Positions 25,943-35,260 of a stretch of 64,000 bases of DNA are shown here, one piece after another. The notes below the pieces were generated by a model. That model saw only the letters and a list, made by a program, of their open reading frames with translations, made no database searches and was not told where the DNA came from. Within the stretch, counting starts at the first letter, position 1; every line of letters begins with the position of its first letter. The position numbers were made by a program, and so were the translations under genes. This DNA is from an uncultured Sulfitobacter sp. (lineage in GTDB: Bacteria > Pseudomonadota > Alphaproteobacteria > Rhodobacterales > Rhodobacteraceae): NCBI GenBank assembly GCA_913060815.1, contig CAJXSZ010000017.1, positions 1-64,000 on the forward strand, given 5' to 3'.

Positions 25943-26128
25943 TGCTATCTCCTTTTGTCCAATTCGGGGTCACAACGCACGAGACGGCAAATGGGTCCAT
26001 CGCGCCACACCCATCATGTTGTGGTTAATTTTGGTCCTACCCAAAACCTATGGCTTCCCCTATACCTGTGGATAAGTGGGGCGGTGATCCCACAATTTGA
26101 GGCGGATCAGGAATAAGGGGACAAGCCA

Positions 26129-26602
26129 ATGCGCTGCCCGTTTTGCGGAAATGTAGATACACAAGTAAAAGACAGCCGGCCCGCGGAGGATCACGTATCC
26201 ATCCGCCGCAGGCGTTTTTGCCCCGCGTGCGGCGGGCGGTTCACCACATATGAACGCGTGCAGTTGCGCGATCTGGTGGTGATCAAGACGTCGGGCAAGC
26301 GCGAGGATTTCGACCGCGATAAGCTGGAACGCTCCATTCGCATCTCCATGCAGAAGCGCCCGATCGAGCCAGAGCGGATTGACCAGATGATCAGCGGCAT
26401 TGTGCGGCGTCTGGAGAGCATGGGCGAAACGGATGTCGGCTCTAAGCAGATCGGCGAGATCGTGATGGAGGCTTTGGCGCGGATCGACACAGTTGCCTAT
26501 GTGCGGTTTGCCAGCGTTTACAAAAACTTCCAGCAGGCGGATGACTTTGACAAATTCGTAGCAGAGCTGCGCCCCGACACGCCGCCCGACTCCGAGAGTT
26601 GA
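26129..26602 (+). CDS. nrdR: Transcriptional repressor NrdR
   Basis: NrdR represses ribonucleotide reductase genes in response to ATP/dATP. The 157-residue protein has the zinc ribbon with Cys3, Cys6, Cys31 and Cys34, followed by an ATP-cone domain (about 48-138). Its stop overlaps the start of ribD (TTGA), the usual alphaproteobacterial nrdR-ribD arrangement. No nrd gene is in the window, so its targets lie elsewhere. Confidence 0.96.
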   Translation: MRCPFCGNVDTQVKDSRPAEDHVSIRRRRFCPACGGRFTTYERVQLRDLVVIKTSGKREDFDRDKLERSIRISMQKRPIEPERIDQMISGIVRRLESMGETDVGSKQIGEIVMEALARIDTVAYVRFASVYKNFQQADDFDKFVAELRPDTPPDSES

Positions 26603-27693
26603 GCGATACCCGCTACATGGCGCTGGCCCTGTCACTGGGGCGGCGCGGTTTGGGCAACACATGGCCCAACCCTGCGGTAGGCTGCGTAATTGTGCGTGAG
26701 GGTATGATCGTGGGGCGCGGCTGGACTGCACCCTCTGGCCGTCCACATGCAGAGCCGCAGGCGCTGGCGCAGGCCGGAGCGGCGGCACGCGGCGCAACAG
26801 TCTATGTCACACTTGAGCCTTGTTCTCATCATGGAAAAACTCCGCCCTGTGCGCAGGCGCTGATTGATGCTGGCGTGGCGCGGGTCGTAGTGGCGGCAGG
26901 GGACAGTGACGCGCGCGTTGCAGGGCGCGGGATTGCGATGTTACGCGACGCAGGCATTGATGTTGTGACAGGTGTGCTGGAGGCCGAGGCACGCCGCGAC
27001 AACATCGGATTTTTCAGCCGTATAGAGCAGGGCCGTCCGATGGTGACGCTCAAGCTGGCTTCCTCCTTTGACGGGCGTATCGCGACCGCGATCGGTGAGA
27101 GCCAGTGGATCACACAAGCCCCTGCGCGCCGTATGGTGCACGCCATGCGCGCCAGCCATGATGCGGTGATGGTGGGGGGAGGTACTGTGCGTGCCGATGA
27201 TCCCTCGCTCACTGTGCGCGATATGGGCGTGCGTGCCCAACCCGCGCGGGTGATCCTTTCCAGACATCTCGACCTGCCGCTGAGCAGCAAGCTGGCGCAA
27301 ACTGCGCGGGAGATCCCGTTGATCCTGTGTCACGGCACAGATGCGCCCACTACGTTGGTGGACGCTTGGGATGGCATCGGGGCTGTGCTGTTGCCGTGTC
27401 GCGTTTCTGGCGGGCAGATGGACCTCAGCGATGCCATGCAGCAATTGGGCGGCCATGGACTAACGCGGATTTTCTCCGAAGGGGGATCAGGCATCGCGGC
27501 CAGTCTGCTGCGCGCCGATCTGGTGGACTATCTGGTCGGATTTACAGCGGGTGTCGCACTCGGGGCTGAAGGGCTGGCGGGGATCGGGCCGATGGGGGTT
27601 GCGCGGCTGGGCGCTGCGCCACGCTTTGAGCTGGTCAGCAGTCACGCGGTGGGGCCAGATGTGATGCATCACTGGCAGCGTATCCGCGACTAA
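26599..27693 (+). CDS. ribD: Bifunctional riboflavin-specific deaminase/reductase RibD
   Basis: RibD deaminates and then reduces the first pyrimidine intermediates of riboflavin synthesis. The 364-residue protein has the deaminase zinc motifs HAE (50-52) and [11 protein letters not shown] (Cys75, Cys84), followed by the reductase domain from about 148 ([24 protein letters not shown]). A TTG start at 26599 fits the family N-terminus ([14 protein letters not shown]) and overlaps nrdR; an ATG at 26617 is the alternative. The next pathway gene, ribE, is 4.7 kb away, beyond a capsule block. Confidence 0.94.
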   Translation: MSDTRYMALALSLGRRGLGNTWPNPAVGCVIVREGMIVGRGWTAPSGRPHAEPQALAQAGAAARGATVYVTLEPCSHHGKTPPCAQALIDAGVARVVVAAGDSDARVAGRGIAMLRDAGIDVVTGVLEAEARRDNIGFFSRIEQGRPMVTLKLASSFDGRIATAIGESQWITQAPARRMVHAMRASHDAVMVGGGTVRADDPSLTVRDMGVRAQPARVILSRHLDLPLSSKLAQTAREIPLILCHGTDAPTTLVDAWDGIGAVLLPCRVSGGQMDLSDAMQQLGGHGLTRIFSEGGSGIAASLLRADLVDYLVGFTAGVALGAEGLAGIGPMGVARLGAAPRFELVSSHAVGPDVMHHWQRIRD

Positions 27694-29718
27694 TCAGCTG
27701 CCCTGAAGGGTGGTGATGTTGCGATAAATGCGTTGCAGTTTCGAAACAAGCCGTTTGGCGCGGGTTGGCGCGGGGATGTCGCCTTCGCTGAGCCTGAGCA
27801 CGGCGATTTCCGCAGGGCAGGGCAACTTCGTTTTTGGATCAAAGTAGCGCGGATAGCCGATGAGCACCGCATGGGCGAGCGCCTCGATGTTGGGCTGTGC
27901 ACGGCGGCGCGGGGGGACGTCGGAGCGGTCGATCGTGAGGCCCCAGCCTGCATAGAAGGGCGCACCATAGGTGGTCACGGGAATGCCGCGAATGAGCGCC
28001 TCGAACCCGATGAGCGAGGTCATCGTGTGGACCTCTTGAACCTGCGCCAGAAGGGCGGCGGGGTCGGTGCCGGTGACGATCTGCGTAGCCTTTGAGGAAT
28101 CGGTCAGCGCCCCGCTGCGCAGGCCTGCTTCCACATCGGGGTGGGGTTTGTAAAGGATCACCGCGTCAGGGTGGGCCGCGCGTACGGCGTCCAGAAGCGC
28201 TTGGTTCGTGGTGATATCGCTGGTGCCGCGCTGGATCGAGGCATCATCGGCGACTTGTCCGCAGACAAGGATGCGGTAGCCTTCGGGCAGGGCATCGGGG
28301 GCCGCGCCCGTGTTGTACTTGCTCAGCCCCGATGCGATGAGCGATTTGATCAGTCGTGCAGCGCGGAGTTCTTGGTCTAGGCGCGGTGTCGCGCGAGCCT
28401 CGATGAGTTTTTCGAGCCGTGAGGGCATAGCAGGATCGTAGTAGATGCCCAGATCATCGGTGACGAGCGAGAGCGGCGGGACCAAAGCTGCACCAAGCCC
28501 GCGTGAACGGATAAAGCCGTCCTCGACACGGGTGATGCCTTTGCTGTCTGCCTCGACTTTGCTGGACCATGCCATTTGCGGCCGCTCGGAAATATCGGCG
28601 ACCGCATCGCCAAAGGTAAGCGGCTGCACGTGGCCGTAGAAGTCTTGCAGATGTGCGCGTTTCCACAGGCTCATACCCACCGCGTGCCAGCCGTGACGGT
28701 CCTCGCGCCACGCACGCGCCTGTGCCTCAAGCGTATCGATCGCCGTCTCGAGCGTGCACAGCGTATCGCGGTAGGGATCGTACCAGCGCGGATAGAGGAT
28801 CATCGCGGCGGCAAAAAGTTGAGCGCGGGTCAGGGTGCGTTGGCGGCGCTGGACCTCGAACTGATCTGTGGTGAGGCCCCAACCTGCATAGAAGGGCTGG
28901 CCAAAGAGACGGGGCTTGTGGCCAGCGAAGATCGCCTCGAAGCCGAGACCTGATGAGACGGTGTAAACCGCGATAGCCCCCTCGAACAGGGTGTAGGGGC
29001 TGATGGGGTCCTCGAAGAATTCAATCCCGTCGCGCAGGTCGCTGTCGCGGAAATAGCCTTTGCGGTGGCCAGCCGCCGTTTCGGGGTGTGTCTTGATGAG
29101 GATGCGCGCGTGGGGGTGTTCCTCTTGTGCGTAGTAGAGCATTTCAAGAAACCGCGCGCGGTCGGCGCCCGAGGCCGTGACGGCGGCGTCGCCCTCGGTC
29201 TGGTCTATGACCACAACATAGCCCGCTTCGGGGGCAGGGGTGTCGAGGGGGATTGCGGCGTATTTGCTTAGATGAGCCTCTTTGATCCGTTCGATGCAGG
29301 TGCGCGCACGGTTTAGAAGCGAGGTATCATCCAGCGGATGTGTGGCGAGCATGACCTCAAGATCGGAAGGTTTCGACGGGTCGAAATGGGCCGCGCGGTG
29401 GTCAATGACAAGGCCCAGCGGCGGCTCGCCCTCACGACCCGGATGGAGGGAGCGCAGCAACGCATCCTCTATGCGGACAATAGGGGCATCGCGGCGCTCT
29501 GCCACGCCTTCCCCGCGGTGGGCGGTGGGGGAGTTGCCCCAGACGGCCACAGCATCGCCTTCCTGCGCGGGCAGGCCCACATGAATGTAATAGCCCGATA
29601 GTTGCAGGATGCGGCGGATGCGGCCTTGCGTAAGAAAGCCGCCATTGTAGACAAAAAGCCGCTGGTCCTGTGGAGGACCAGCGGCATTTGTGTCGTGGAT
29701 TTCTGGCCCGAGGCCCAT
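27694..29718 (-). CDS. kpsC: KpsC-like capsule Kdo transferase (two modules)
   Basis: KpsC adds alternating beta-Kdo units to the phosphatidylglycerol anchor of group 2-type capsules. The 674-residue protein contains two related halves: one with VYTVSSGLGFEAIF...FGQPFYAGWGL (near 253) and one with VHTMTSLIGFEAL...YGAPFYAGWGL (near 559), matching the two transferase modules of the family. The family match starts at RLFVYNGG (about residue 20). Codons 11-22 encode a perfect terminator-like hairpin, so the annotated start (29718, poor ribosome site, 4 bases after wza) deserves checking. It is convergent with ribD, with stops directly adjacent. Confidence 0.9.
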   Translation of the reverse strand: MGLGPEIHDTNAAGPPQDQRLFVYNGGFLTQGRIRRILQLSGYYIHVGLPAQEGDAVAVWGNSPTAHRGEGVAERRDAPIVRIEDALLRSLHPGREGEPPLGLVIDHRAAHFDPSKPSDLEVMLATHPLDDTSLLNRARTCIERIKEAHLSKYAAIPLDTPAPEAGYVVVIDQTEGDAAVTASGADRARFLEMLYYAQEEHPHARILIKTHPETAAGHRKGYFRDSDLRDGIEFFEDPISPYTLFEGAIAVYTVSSGLGFEAIFAGHKPRLFGQPFYAGWGLTTDQFEVQRRQRTLTRAQLFAAAMILYPRWYDPYRDTLCTLETAIDTLEAQARAWREDRHGWHAVGMSLWKRAHLQDFYGHVQPLTFGDAVADISERPQMAWSSKVEADSKGITRVEDGFIRSRGLGAALVPPLSLVTDDLGIYYDPAMPSRLEKLIEARATPRLDQELRAARLIKSLIASGLSKYNTGAAPDALPEGYRILVCGQVADDASIQRGTSDITTNQALLDAVRAAHPDAVILYKPHPDVEAGLRSGALTDSSKATQIVTGTDPAALLAQVQEVHTMTSLIGFEALIRGIPVTTYGAPFYAGWGLTIDRSDVPPRRRAQPNIEALAHAVLIGYPRYFDPKTKLPCPAEIAVLRLSEGDIPAPTRAKRLVSKLQRIYRNITTLQGS
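29653..29685 (-). terminator. Terminator/attenuator-like hairpin between wza and kpsC
   Basis: On the minus strand a perfect 12-bp stem GCCGCTGGTCCT/AGGACCAGCGGC (29685-29674 with 29669-29658) with loop CCAC runs directly into TTTTTG. That is a complete intrinsic terminator. It lies 38 bases after the wza stop but inside the first 22 codons of the kpsC reading frame, so it may act as an attenuator. Confidence 0.75.
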
Positions 29719-29722
29719 GGCT

Positions 29723-30853
29723 TTAGCCGCCAGACAGCGAGTTCAGCGTGCCCGCAGTCGAGGCGGTGCCTGTTATCGCAGTCAGCACTTTGGTCCATTG
29801 TGTGAACGGTGCCTCGGTCACATAGAGCGTGTCGCCATCACGGATCACGAAATCGCGGGCCATGAACATGCCGTTTGGTTCGGTCAGGTTGAGGACATAG
29901 ACCAGACGCTGGGTGCCCTCGAGGTCATTTCGGCCCAGCACCTGCTCGGCGACTTCTTCGGGCTCGTTGCGCAGAACGAACACGCCTGTCGGGTCGGCGG
30001 CGGCGGCAAGGAGGCCGCCCACTTGGGCAATGGCTTCAATCGCGCTGAGGTTTTGCGTTTCGAACGGAACGCGGGCCTGTGTGCCAGTGGCACCAAGCGC
30101 TGTGAAGGCGCGTGTATCCTGTTCGACCAGAATTTTGTCACCGCCGCGCAGGGCGATGTCGAGTTCGGGATTGCGGTAAAGGTCTTCAAACCAGATCTTG
30201 CCGCGCTGGCTGCCACGAATGATGGTAATCTGCGCAATCTCGGGTTCGATCGTGATGCCACCAGAACGGGCGAGCATTGTGGCCAGCGAACGGGTAGGGC
30301 GCTCAATCGGGTAGACACCTTGTCCGCCCACAGCCCCTGTCAAAGACACGGTTGAGCCGTCACCAGCTGCGCGGCGCACTTCGACCTGCGGATCAGGTGT
30401 TTGATCGGCCAGCTTGTTGGTGATGATGCGGCGGATGGCTTCGGGGGAGTTGCCTGCCGCCTTGATCCGTCCCGCGTAGGGGATAAAGATGAAGCCTGCG
30501 CCGTCGACTTGCACTTCTTCAAGCGTGGCGGGCGCACCTTCGACGCCCAACAGGCTGTCGTCGACGTTTTCATAGACGGTAATGCCCAGAACGTCGCCTG
30601 CGCGGATCGTATCCGAGCCAAGCTGACCCGCATTTTTAAACGCATCCGAGAAGCCCAACGCAGGGACCACGGCGGTGGCACGTGTCACGCGGTCGTTGAC
30701 CGCTACGATGAAGGCGTCGCCTTCGCGCTGTACGGAGCCTGCGTAAATCTGGCGTTTATTGGGGCCAACCTGCGGCAATCCGCAAGAGGCCAGCACGGCA
30801 CAAGCCGCGACTGCTGCGATGGGCTTTGCCCACCGAATTCCAAAGGTTTTCAC
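29723..30853 (-). CDS. Polysaccharide export lipoprotein (Wza/KpsD family)
   Basis: The 376-residue protein is the outer-membrane export component for capsule. It has a lipoprotein signal with lipobox LASC (about Cys24), the polysaccharide export domain (DVLGITVYENVD..., about 90-180) and SLBB-type repeats (GAVGGQGVYPIERPTRSLATMLARSGG and a second near QVGGLLAAAADPTG). The GTG start at 30853 is chosen because GAGGAG lies about 8 bases upstream and the signal peptide begins there; the open frame before it has no signal. It sits between kpsS and kpsC. Confidence 0.92.
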   Translation of the reverse strand: MKTFGIRWAKPIAAVAACAVLASCGLPQVGPNKRQIYAGSVQREGDAFIVAVNDRVTRATAVVPALGFSDAFKNAGQLGSDTIRAGDVLGITVYENVDDSLLGVEGAPATLEEVQVDGAGFIFIPYAGRIKAAGNSPEAIRRIITNKLADQTPDPQVEVRRAAGDGSTVSLTGAVGGQGVYPIERPTRSLATMLARSGGITIEPEIAQITIIRGSQRGKIWFEDLYRNPELDIALRGGDKILVEQDTRAFTALGATGTQARVPFETQNLSAIEAIAQVGGLLAAAADPTGVFVLRNEPEEVAEQVLGRNDLEGTQRLVYVLNLTEPNGMFMARDFVIRDGDTLYVTEAPFTQWTKVLTAITGTASTAGTLNSLSGG

Positions 30854-31033
30854 TGCGCGGTCTCCTCGACCTATGTTCTGCCTCAAATCGCCGATTGTTT
30901 CGACGTATTGGGCAGAAGCGTAGACGAGTTGTTCTGGAAAATCTACCGAGGCTGCATTTTTCGGCAGCCCAAGCGTGCAAATGTGTGGCTTTGCTGCCGC
31001 GATAAGCCGTGATGCCACAAGGGGTTGTGGTCG

Positions 31034-32326
31034 CTAGTTCACAAGCCGCAACTGCTGGCGTGGAGGGGCGGTGCCAGATTCAAGTGCTGCGTAGGGATCT
31101 TCGGGGCCGAGCATCATGTCAACGACCTGACGCATAAGCTGGCGGCGTCCGCGTGCGGAATAGAAGCCCCCCGGAAGCTGGCTTGTTTCCAGCAGGTAGC
31201 GGCGGAAGTCTTTATAGGCCTTGTTGTCGGGACGCGAGGCAGTTTGGAAAAACGCAGGAAGGGGCTGTTCGGACACAAATTCGGGCTTGGCATAGACCGC
31301 ATTGCCGAAGACCTTGAGCGGGATGCCGCGCCACAAGACCTGCTGGCCTGCTGTGGAATTGACGGTGACAGCTGTGCGCGCATCATTGAGCAACTGCGCC
31401 AGCTTGCCGCCGCGTACAAAATGGACGCGGTCGGACACGTCGTGGAGTTTGGCGAGCCTGCGGATCTCGCGACGCACGGGCACGCGGCCATCCTCGAGCG
31501 GGTGCGCTTTGACCACGAGATGGTGGTGGCGGGGTGCGCCTTGTGCAAAGCCTGTAATCACCTCGTCAAGAAAATCGGTCATCGTGTCAAAAGGCGAATG
31601 CATCTGGAACGCGCTGTCGTGCTCCAGTTGCAGCAGTGCCAGATGGTAGGGAAAGCCGCCCAGACGGATGCGCGTGGTGGCGATGCGCCGCTCGACCGCT
31701 TGGAAGGGCATCAGCAGCAGGCGCTTGAGATAGAGCGCGAATTCAGCCGTTACGGGCAAGTCGCGGTGAGGCCGGAAGTTGCGGTAATCGCCATTTCTGA
31801 ACATCACAAACCAATGATACAGCGCGCCGTAAAAAACGTGCTGGCGCATGTCGCCCCAATGACCGGGCGGTAGGGGCGCTTCCATATCGGATTTCTCCAG
31901 CGCCTTTTGCATGTCCGTGATGCTCATATCCATCAGGCGCGAATTACCGTTGGTGCCGCCGCGCTCATAGGTCACCCAATAGGGGCGCATGTAGCCTTCC
32001 TCGAAGACATGCACGGTGAGGCCACGTGCGCGGGCCTCGGCCACGGCTGCTGCATGGATGGGGCGGGTGTCGCCGTAAAGCACGATGTCGGTGACGGATT
32101 TCTCATCCAGAAGGGCGGCAAACGTCTCGGGCCACGCCTCGGACGTGCCGCGAAAAGGGATATATGTGCGTGGATGGAACCAGAAAGCACGGTCGCCCGC
32201 GTTAAAGCCTACACGCCATACATCCGCCCCCGCCGCGCGGAGCATTTTGCCCAAGCGGTTGAAGAAGGGACCATGTGGCCCTTGCAGGAACAAAAATACC
32301 CGTTGATCTGGGTCGTGCGATGCCAT
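31034..32326 (-). CDS. kpsS: KpsS-like capsule Kdo transferase
   Basis: KpsS adds the first Kdo to the lipid anchor before KpsC extends it. The 430-residue protein starts with the family motif FLFLQGPHGPFFNRL (about 11-25) and has HVFEEGYMRPYWVTYERGG and a C-terminal NSTAGQQVLWRGIPLKVFG segment. The ATG at 32326 is where similarity starts. It is first in the capsule block and diverges from ribE across about 100 bases. Transporter genes (kpsM, kpsT, kpsE) are not in the window. Confidence 0.9.
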   Translation of the reverse strand: MASHDPDQRVFLFLQGPHGPFFNRLGKMLRAAGADVWRVGFNAGDRAFWFHPRTYIPFRGTSEAWPETFAALLDEKSVTDIVLYGDTRPIHAAAVAEARARGLTVHVFEEGYMRPYWVTYERGGTNGNSRLMDMSITDMQKALEKSDMEAPLPPGHWGDMRQHVFYGALYHWFVMFRNGDYRNFRPHRDLPVTAEFALYLKRLLLMPFQAVERRIATTRIRLGGFPYHLALLQLEHDSAFQMHSPFDTMTDFLDEVITGFAQGAPRHHHLVVKAHPLEDGRVPVRREIRRLAKLHDVSDRVHFVRGGKLAQLLNDARTAVTVNSTAGQQVLWRGIPLKVFGNAVYAKPEFVSEQPLPAFFQTASRPDNKAYKDFRRYLLETSQLPGGFYSARGRRQLMRQVVDMMLGPEDPYAALESGTAPPRQQLRLVN

Positions 32327-32428
32327 CTGAGGCTTTCTTTGGTTGCTCTTCGTCTTATTTAGTCTCAAGAACTTGTCTTTAATATGGCCTATACGCCAAC
32401 AGTATTAACGTAAACGAGAGGATCTGCG

Positions 32429-33016
32429 ATGTTCACGGGGATTATTACCGATATAGGCACCATTTCCGAGCTGACGCAGGAAGGCGATTTGCGCGCGCGG
32501 ATTGCCTGCGGCTATGACACATCAGGGATCGACATGGGCGCTTCGATTGCCAGCGATGGCGTGTGCCTGACGGTCGTGGACCTTGGGTCCGACTGGTACG
32601 AGGTGCAGGTGAGCCGCGAGACGGTGGATATGACCAACCTCGGCGATTGGGTTGTGGGTCGGCGCGTGAACCTTGAGCGGGCCTTGAAGGTAGGGGACGA
32701 GCTGGGCGGTCATATCGTGTCCGGACATGTGGACGGTGTGGCTGAAGTCGTCGCAATGCAGGACGAGGGCGATAGCACGCGGGTGACCCTGCGCGCGCCC
32801 GAGGCGCTGGCGAAGTTTATCGCGCCGAAGGGATCGGTTGCGCTGAACGGGACGTCTTTGACCGTTAACGAGGTCGATGGCTGTGATTTCGGGATTAACT
32901 TCATCCCCCATACCAAAGTCTCGACCACATGGGGCGACACGAAGGTTGGTGACCGTGTGAACCTCGAGATTGATACGCTGGCGCGGTATGTGGCGCGGCT
33001 CGCCGAGATGAGCTGA
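32429..33016 (+). CDS. ribE: Riboflavin synthase (alpha chain)
   Basis: The enzyme dismutates two 6,7-dimethyl-8-ribityllumazine molecules into riboflavin. The 195-residue protein begins MFTGII, typical of the family, and shows the expected internal duplication (GVCLTVVDLG and GTSLTVNEVDG repeats; SGHVDGVAEV). AGAGGAT lies 6 bases before the ATG. It leads the second half of the riboflavin set (ribE-ribB-ribH-nusB). No FMN riboswitch was seen in the 100 bases upstream. Confidence 0.95.
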   Translation: MFTGIITDIGTISELTQEGDLRARIACGYDTSGIDMGASIASDGVCLTVVDLGSDWYEVQVSRETVDMTNLGDWVVGRRVNLERALKVGDELGGHIVSGHVDGVAEVVAMQDEGDSTRVTLRAPEALAKFIAPKGSVALNGTSLTVNEVDGCDFGINFIPHTKVSTTWGDTKVGDRVNLEIDTLARYVARLAEMS

Positions 33017-33095
33017 AGCAGTGTGACGCAGCGGTTGCTCTGGCCCTTGCAGCGCTGGTGGGGTAGGGCAGAGAGAGTGAATAAAGGATGCACGC

Positions 33096-34217
33096 ATGAG
33101 CTTTGAAACGCCCGGTCCTGTTGAGGCAGAACTCGCCAACGCGATCTCACCGATCGAGGACGTGATTGCGGCCTGCCGCAACGGACAGATGTATATTCTG
33201 GTGGACCATGAGGACCGCGAGAACGAAGGTGACTTCATCATCGCAGCCGAACATGCGGATGCAGCGGCGATCAATTTCATGGCGACCCACGGGCGCGGCC
33301 TGATTTGTCTGCCGATGACGCAGGCGCGGGTGGACACGCTTGAGCTGCCGATGATGGCCACGAATAACTCTTCTCGGCACGAGACGGCATTCACCGTCAG
33401 CATCGAGGCGCGCGAAGGCGTGACCACAGGAATTTCGGCGGGCGACCGTGCGTTGACCGTGGCTGTGGCGATTGATGAGGCGAATGGTGCCGCAGAGATC
33501 GCGACGCCGGGCCATGTTTTTCCGCTGCGGGCGCGGGATGGCGGTGTGCTGGTGCGTGCGGGCCATACCGAGGCTTCGGTCGATATCAGCCGTTTGGCGG
33601 GTAAGGCCCCTGCGGCGGTGATTTGCGAGATTATGAAGCCTGACGGCACCATGGCGCGCCTGCCCGATCTGGTGAAGATCGCTGAAGAGCACGACATGAA
33701 GATCGGCACCATCAGCGACCTCATCGCCTTTCGCAACAAGCATGACAACATGCTGGTGCAGCGCGATGACCGCGAGGCAACCTCTGCCTATGGGGGCGAC
33801 TGGCGCATGCGGACCTTCGAGGACCAGATCAGCGGCACCGACCATGTGGTTCTGAGCAAAGGCGAAATTGGTGATGGCGCGCCCGTGCTTGTACGCACAC
33901 ACGCTTTGAATGCATTGGAAGACGTGCTGGGGTTGGGCTCCAGTGCGCCAGACGAGCTACCCAATGCGATGCGGATCATCGCGGAGGAAGGGCGCGGCGC
34001 GGTTCTGCTGTTCCGTGAACCTAACCCCCGCTTGCGGTTGGACGAGGAGGACGAGGCACCGCGCACGATCAAACGCACGGGGCTGGGCGCGCAAATCCTT
34101 GCCTCGCTGGGGGTGAGCGAGATGATCCTGCTGACGGATCATCCGCAAACGAAATATACAGGGCTTGATGCCTATAACCTCAAAATTGTGGGCCATCGCC
34201 CGATCACGAAGGACTAG
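33096..34217 (+). CDS. ribB: 3,4-dihydroxy-2-butanone-4-phosphate synthase with degenerate GTP cyclohydrolase II-like domain
   Basis: RibB converts ribulose 5-phosphate to the four-carbon riboflavin precursor. Residues 1-205 form a complete RibB domain, with the acidic motif DHEDRENEGD (37-46) and HTEASVD. The rest (about 210-373) has the GTP cyclohydrolase II fold pattern but not the zinc site: where active RibA has Cys ligands after VRxHSEC, this protein reads LVRTHALNALEDVLGLGS, with no Cys. So the second domain should not hydrolyse GTP, and a separate ribA is needed elsewhere. This is the RibBX-type layout known in proteobacteria. Confidence 0.92.
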   Translation: MSFETPGPVEAELANAISPIEDVIAACRNGQMYILVDHEDRENEGDFIIAAEHADAAAINFMATHGRGLICLPMTQARVDTLELPMMATNNSSRHETAFTVSIEAREGVTTGISAGDRALTVAVAIDEANGAAEIATPGHVFPLRARDGGVLVRAGHTEASVDISRLAGKAPAAVICEIMKPDGTMARLPDLVKIAEEHDMKIGTISDLIAFRNKHDNMLVQRDDREATSAYGGDWRMRTFEDQISGTDHVVLSKGEIGDGAPVLVRTHALNALEDVLGLGSSAPDELPNAMRIIAEEGRGAVLLFREPNPRLRLDEEDEAPRTIKRTGLGAQILASLGVSEMILLTDHPQTKYTGLDAYNLKIVGHRPITKD

Positions 34218-34220
34218 ATC

Positions 34221-34778
34221 ATGGCTGCATCTCTTGAGCATACGGTTTTGCCTGCACCAGAATTTGATCGCCCCGTTAAGGTGCTGATCGTCGTGTCGCC
34301 TTACTACAGCGATATTGCGGCGGGACTGCTGAGCGGCGCAAAGGCAGCGCTTGAGGATGCAGGGGCCACCTATGAGGTCGTCGAAATGCCGGGTGCGTTG
34401 GAAATCCCCACGGCCATTGGCATTGCCGAGCGGCGTAGCAATTTTGACGGGTTTGTCGCCCTTGGTTGTGTCATTCGCGGCGAGACGACGCATTACGAGA
34501 CGGTGTGCAACGACAGTTCCCGTGCGCTGCAATTGCTGGGGCTGCAAGGGCTGTGCATCGGCAATGGCATACTGACGGTCGAGAACAAGGATCAGGCGGA
34601 TGTCCGCGCTGATCCCGATGGCCAGAACAAAGGCGGCGGAGCAGCGCTGGCGGCCTTGCATCTGGTCGCGCTGGCTCGTAAGTGGGGCTCCAGCCCGCAG
34701 GGCATCGGGTTCAAGCCGCGTGGCGAGGACACGGTGATGGCGGGCAGCTTTGACACAGACGGAAACACCACCGCATGA
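34221..34778 (+). CDS. ribH: 6,7-dimethyl-8-ribityllumazine synthase
   Basis: RibH condenses the ribityl pyrimidine with the four-carbon unit to form lumazine. The 185-residue protein shows VEMPGALEIPTAI and GCVIRGETTHYETV (with the catalytic His), followed by GILTVENKDQA. It starts 3 bases after ribB and overlaps nusB by 4 bases. A C-terminal extension of about 25 residues beyond the core is common in this order. Confidence 0.95.
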   Translation: MAASLEHTVLPAPEFDRPVKVLIVVSPYYSDIAAGLLSGAKAALEDAGATYEVVEMPGALEIPTAIGIAERRSNFDGFVALGCVIRGETTHYETVCNDSSRALQLLGLQGLCIGNGILTVENKDQADVRADPDGQNKGGGAALAALHLVALARKWGSSPQGIGFKPRGEDTVMAGSFDTDGNTTA

Positions 34779-35260
34779 ATGCTTCACGCACCGATAACAT
34801 GACTGGCAATATGAAGCGCAAAATGCGTACGGCCGCTCGGCTGTATGCGGTGCAGGCGTTGTTCCAGATGGAGCACTCGAACCTCACGATTGATCAGGTG
34901 CGGATCGAATTCCTCGATCACCGCTTTGGCGAGCTGATGGACGGGCAAGAGATGCTTGAAGGTGATGAGAGCCATTTCACCCGCGTTCTGGAGGATGCGG
35001 TGAACCATCAGGCGGCGATTGACCAGATGACGGACCGTGCTTTGGTAGCAAAATGGCCGATCGGGCGGATTGATCCCACATTGCGCGGATTGTTCCGTGC
35101 GGCGGGGGCCGAATTGCGCGACGCAAATACACCACCTAAGGTTGTGATTGCAGAGTATCTCGATCTGGCGGCAGCGTTCTTCCCTGACGGGAAAGAAGCG
35201 CGATTTGTGAACGCGGTGCTGGATCACATGGCACGGGAAGCACAGCCAGAAGCATTCTGA
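34775..35260 (+). CDS. nusB: Transcription antitermination factor NusB
   Basis: NusB binds boxA RNA with NusE to keep RNA polymerase processive on rRNA operons. The 161-residue protein is all-helical, with RTAARLYAVQALFQME near the N-terminus and a C-terminal ...RGLFRAAGAELRD...EYLDLAAAFF...AVLDHMAR pattern. It overlaps ribH by ATGA, the widespread ribH-nusB coupling. The first 10 residues are not conserved, and the ATG at 34799 or 34811 could be used instead. Confidence 0.94.
   Translation: MNASRTDNMTGNMKRKMRTAARLYAVQALFQMEHSNLTIDQVRIEFLDHRFGELMDGQEMLEGDESHFTRVLEDAVNHQAAIDQMTDRALVAKWPIGRIDPTLRGLFRAAGAELRDANTPPKVVIAEYLDLAAAFFPDGKEARFVNAVLDHMAREAQPEAF

Noticed and set aside
32327-32428. Looked for an FMN riboswitch before ribE.
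   Set aside because: No RFN-element signature; the gap is too short.
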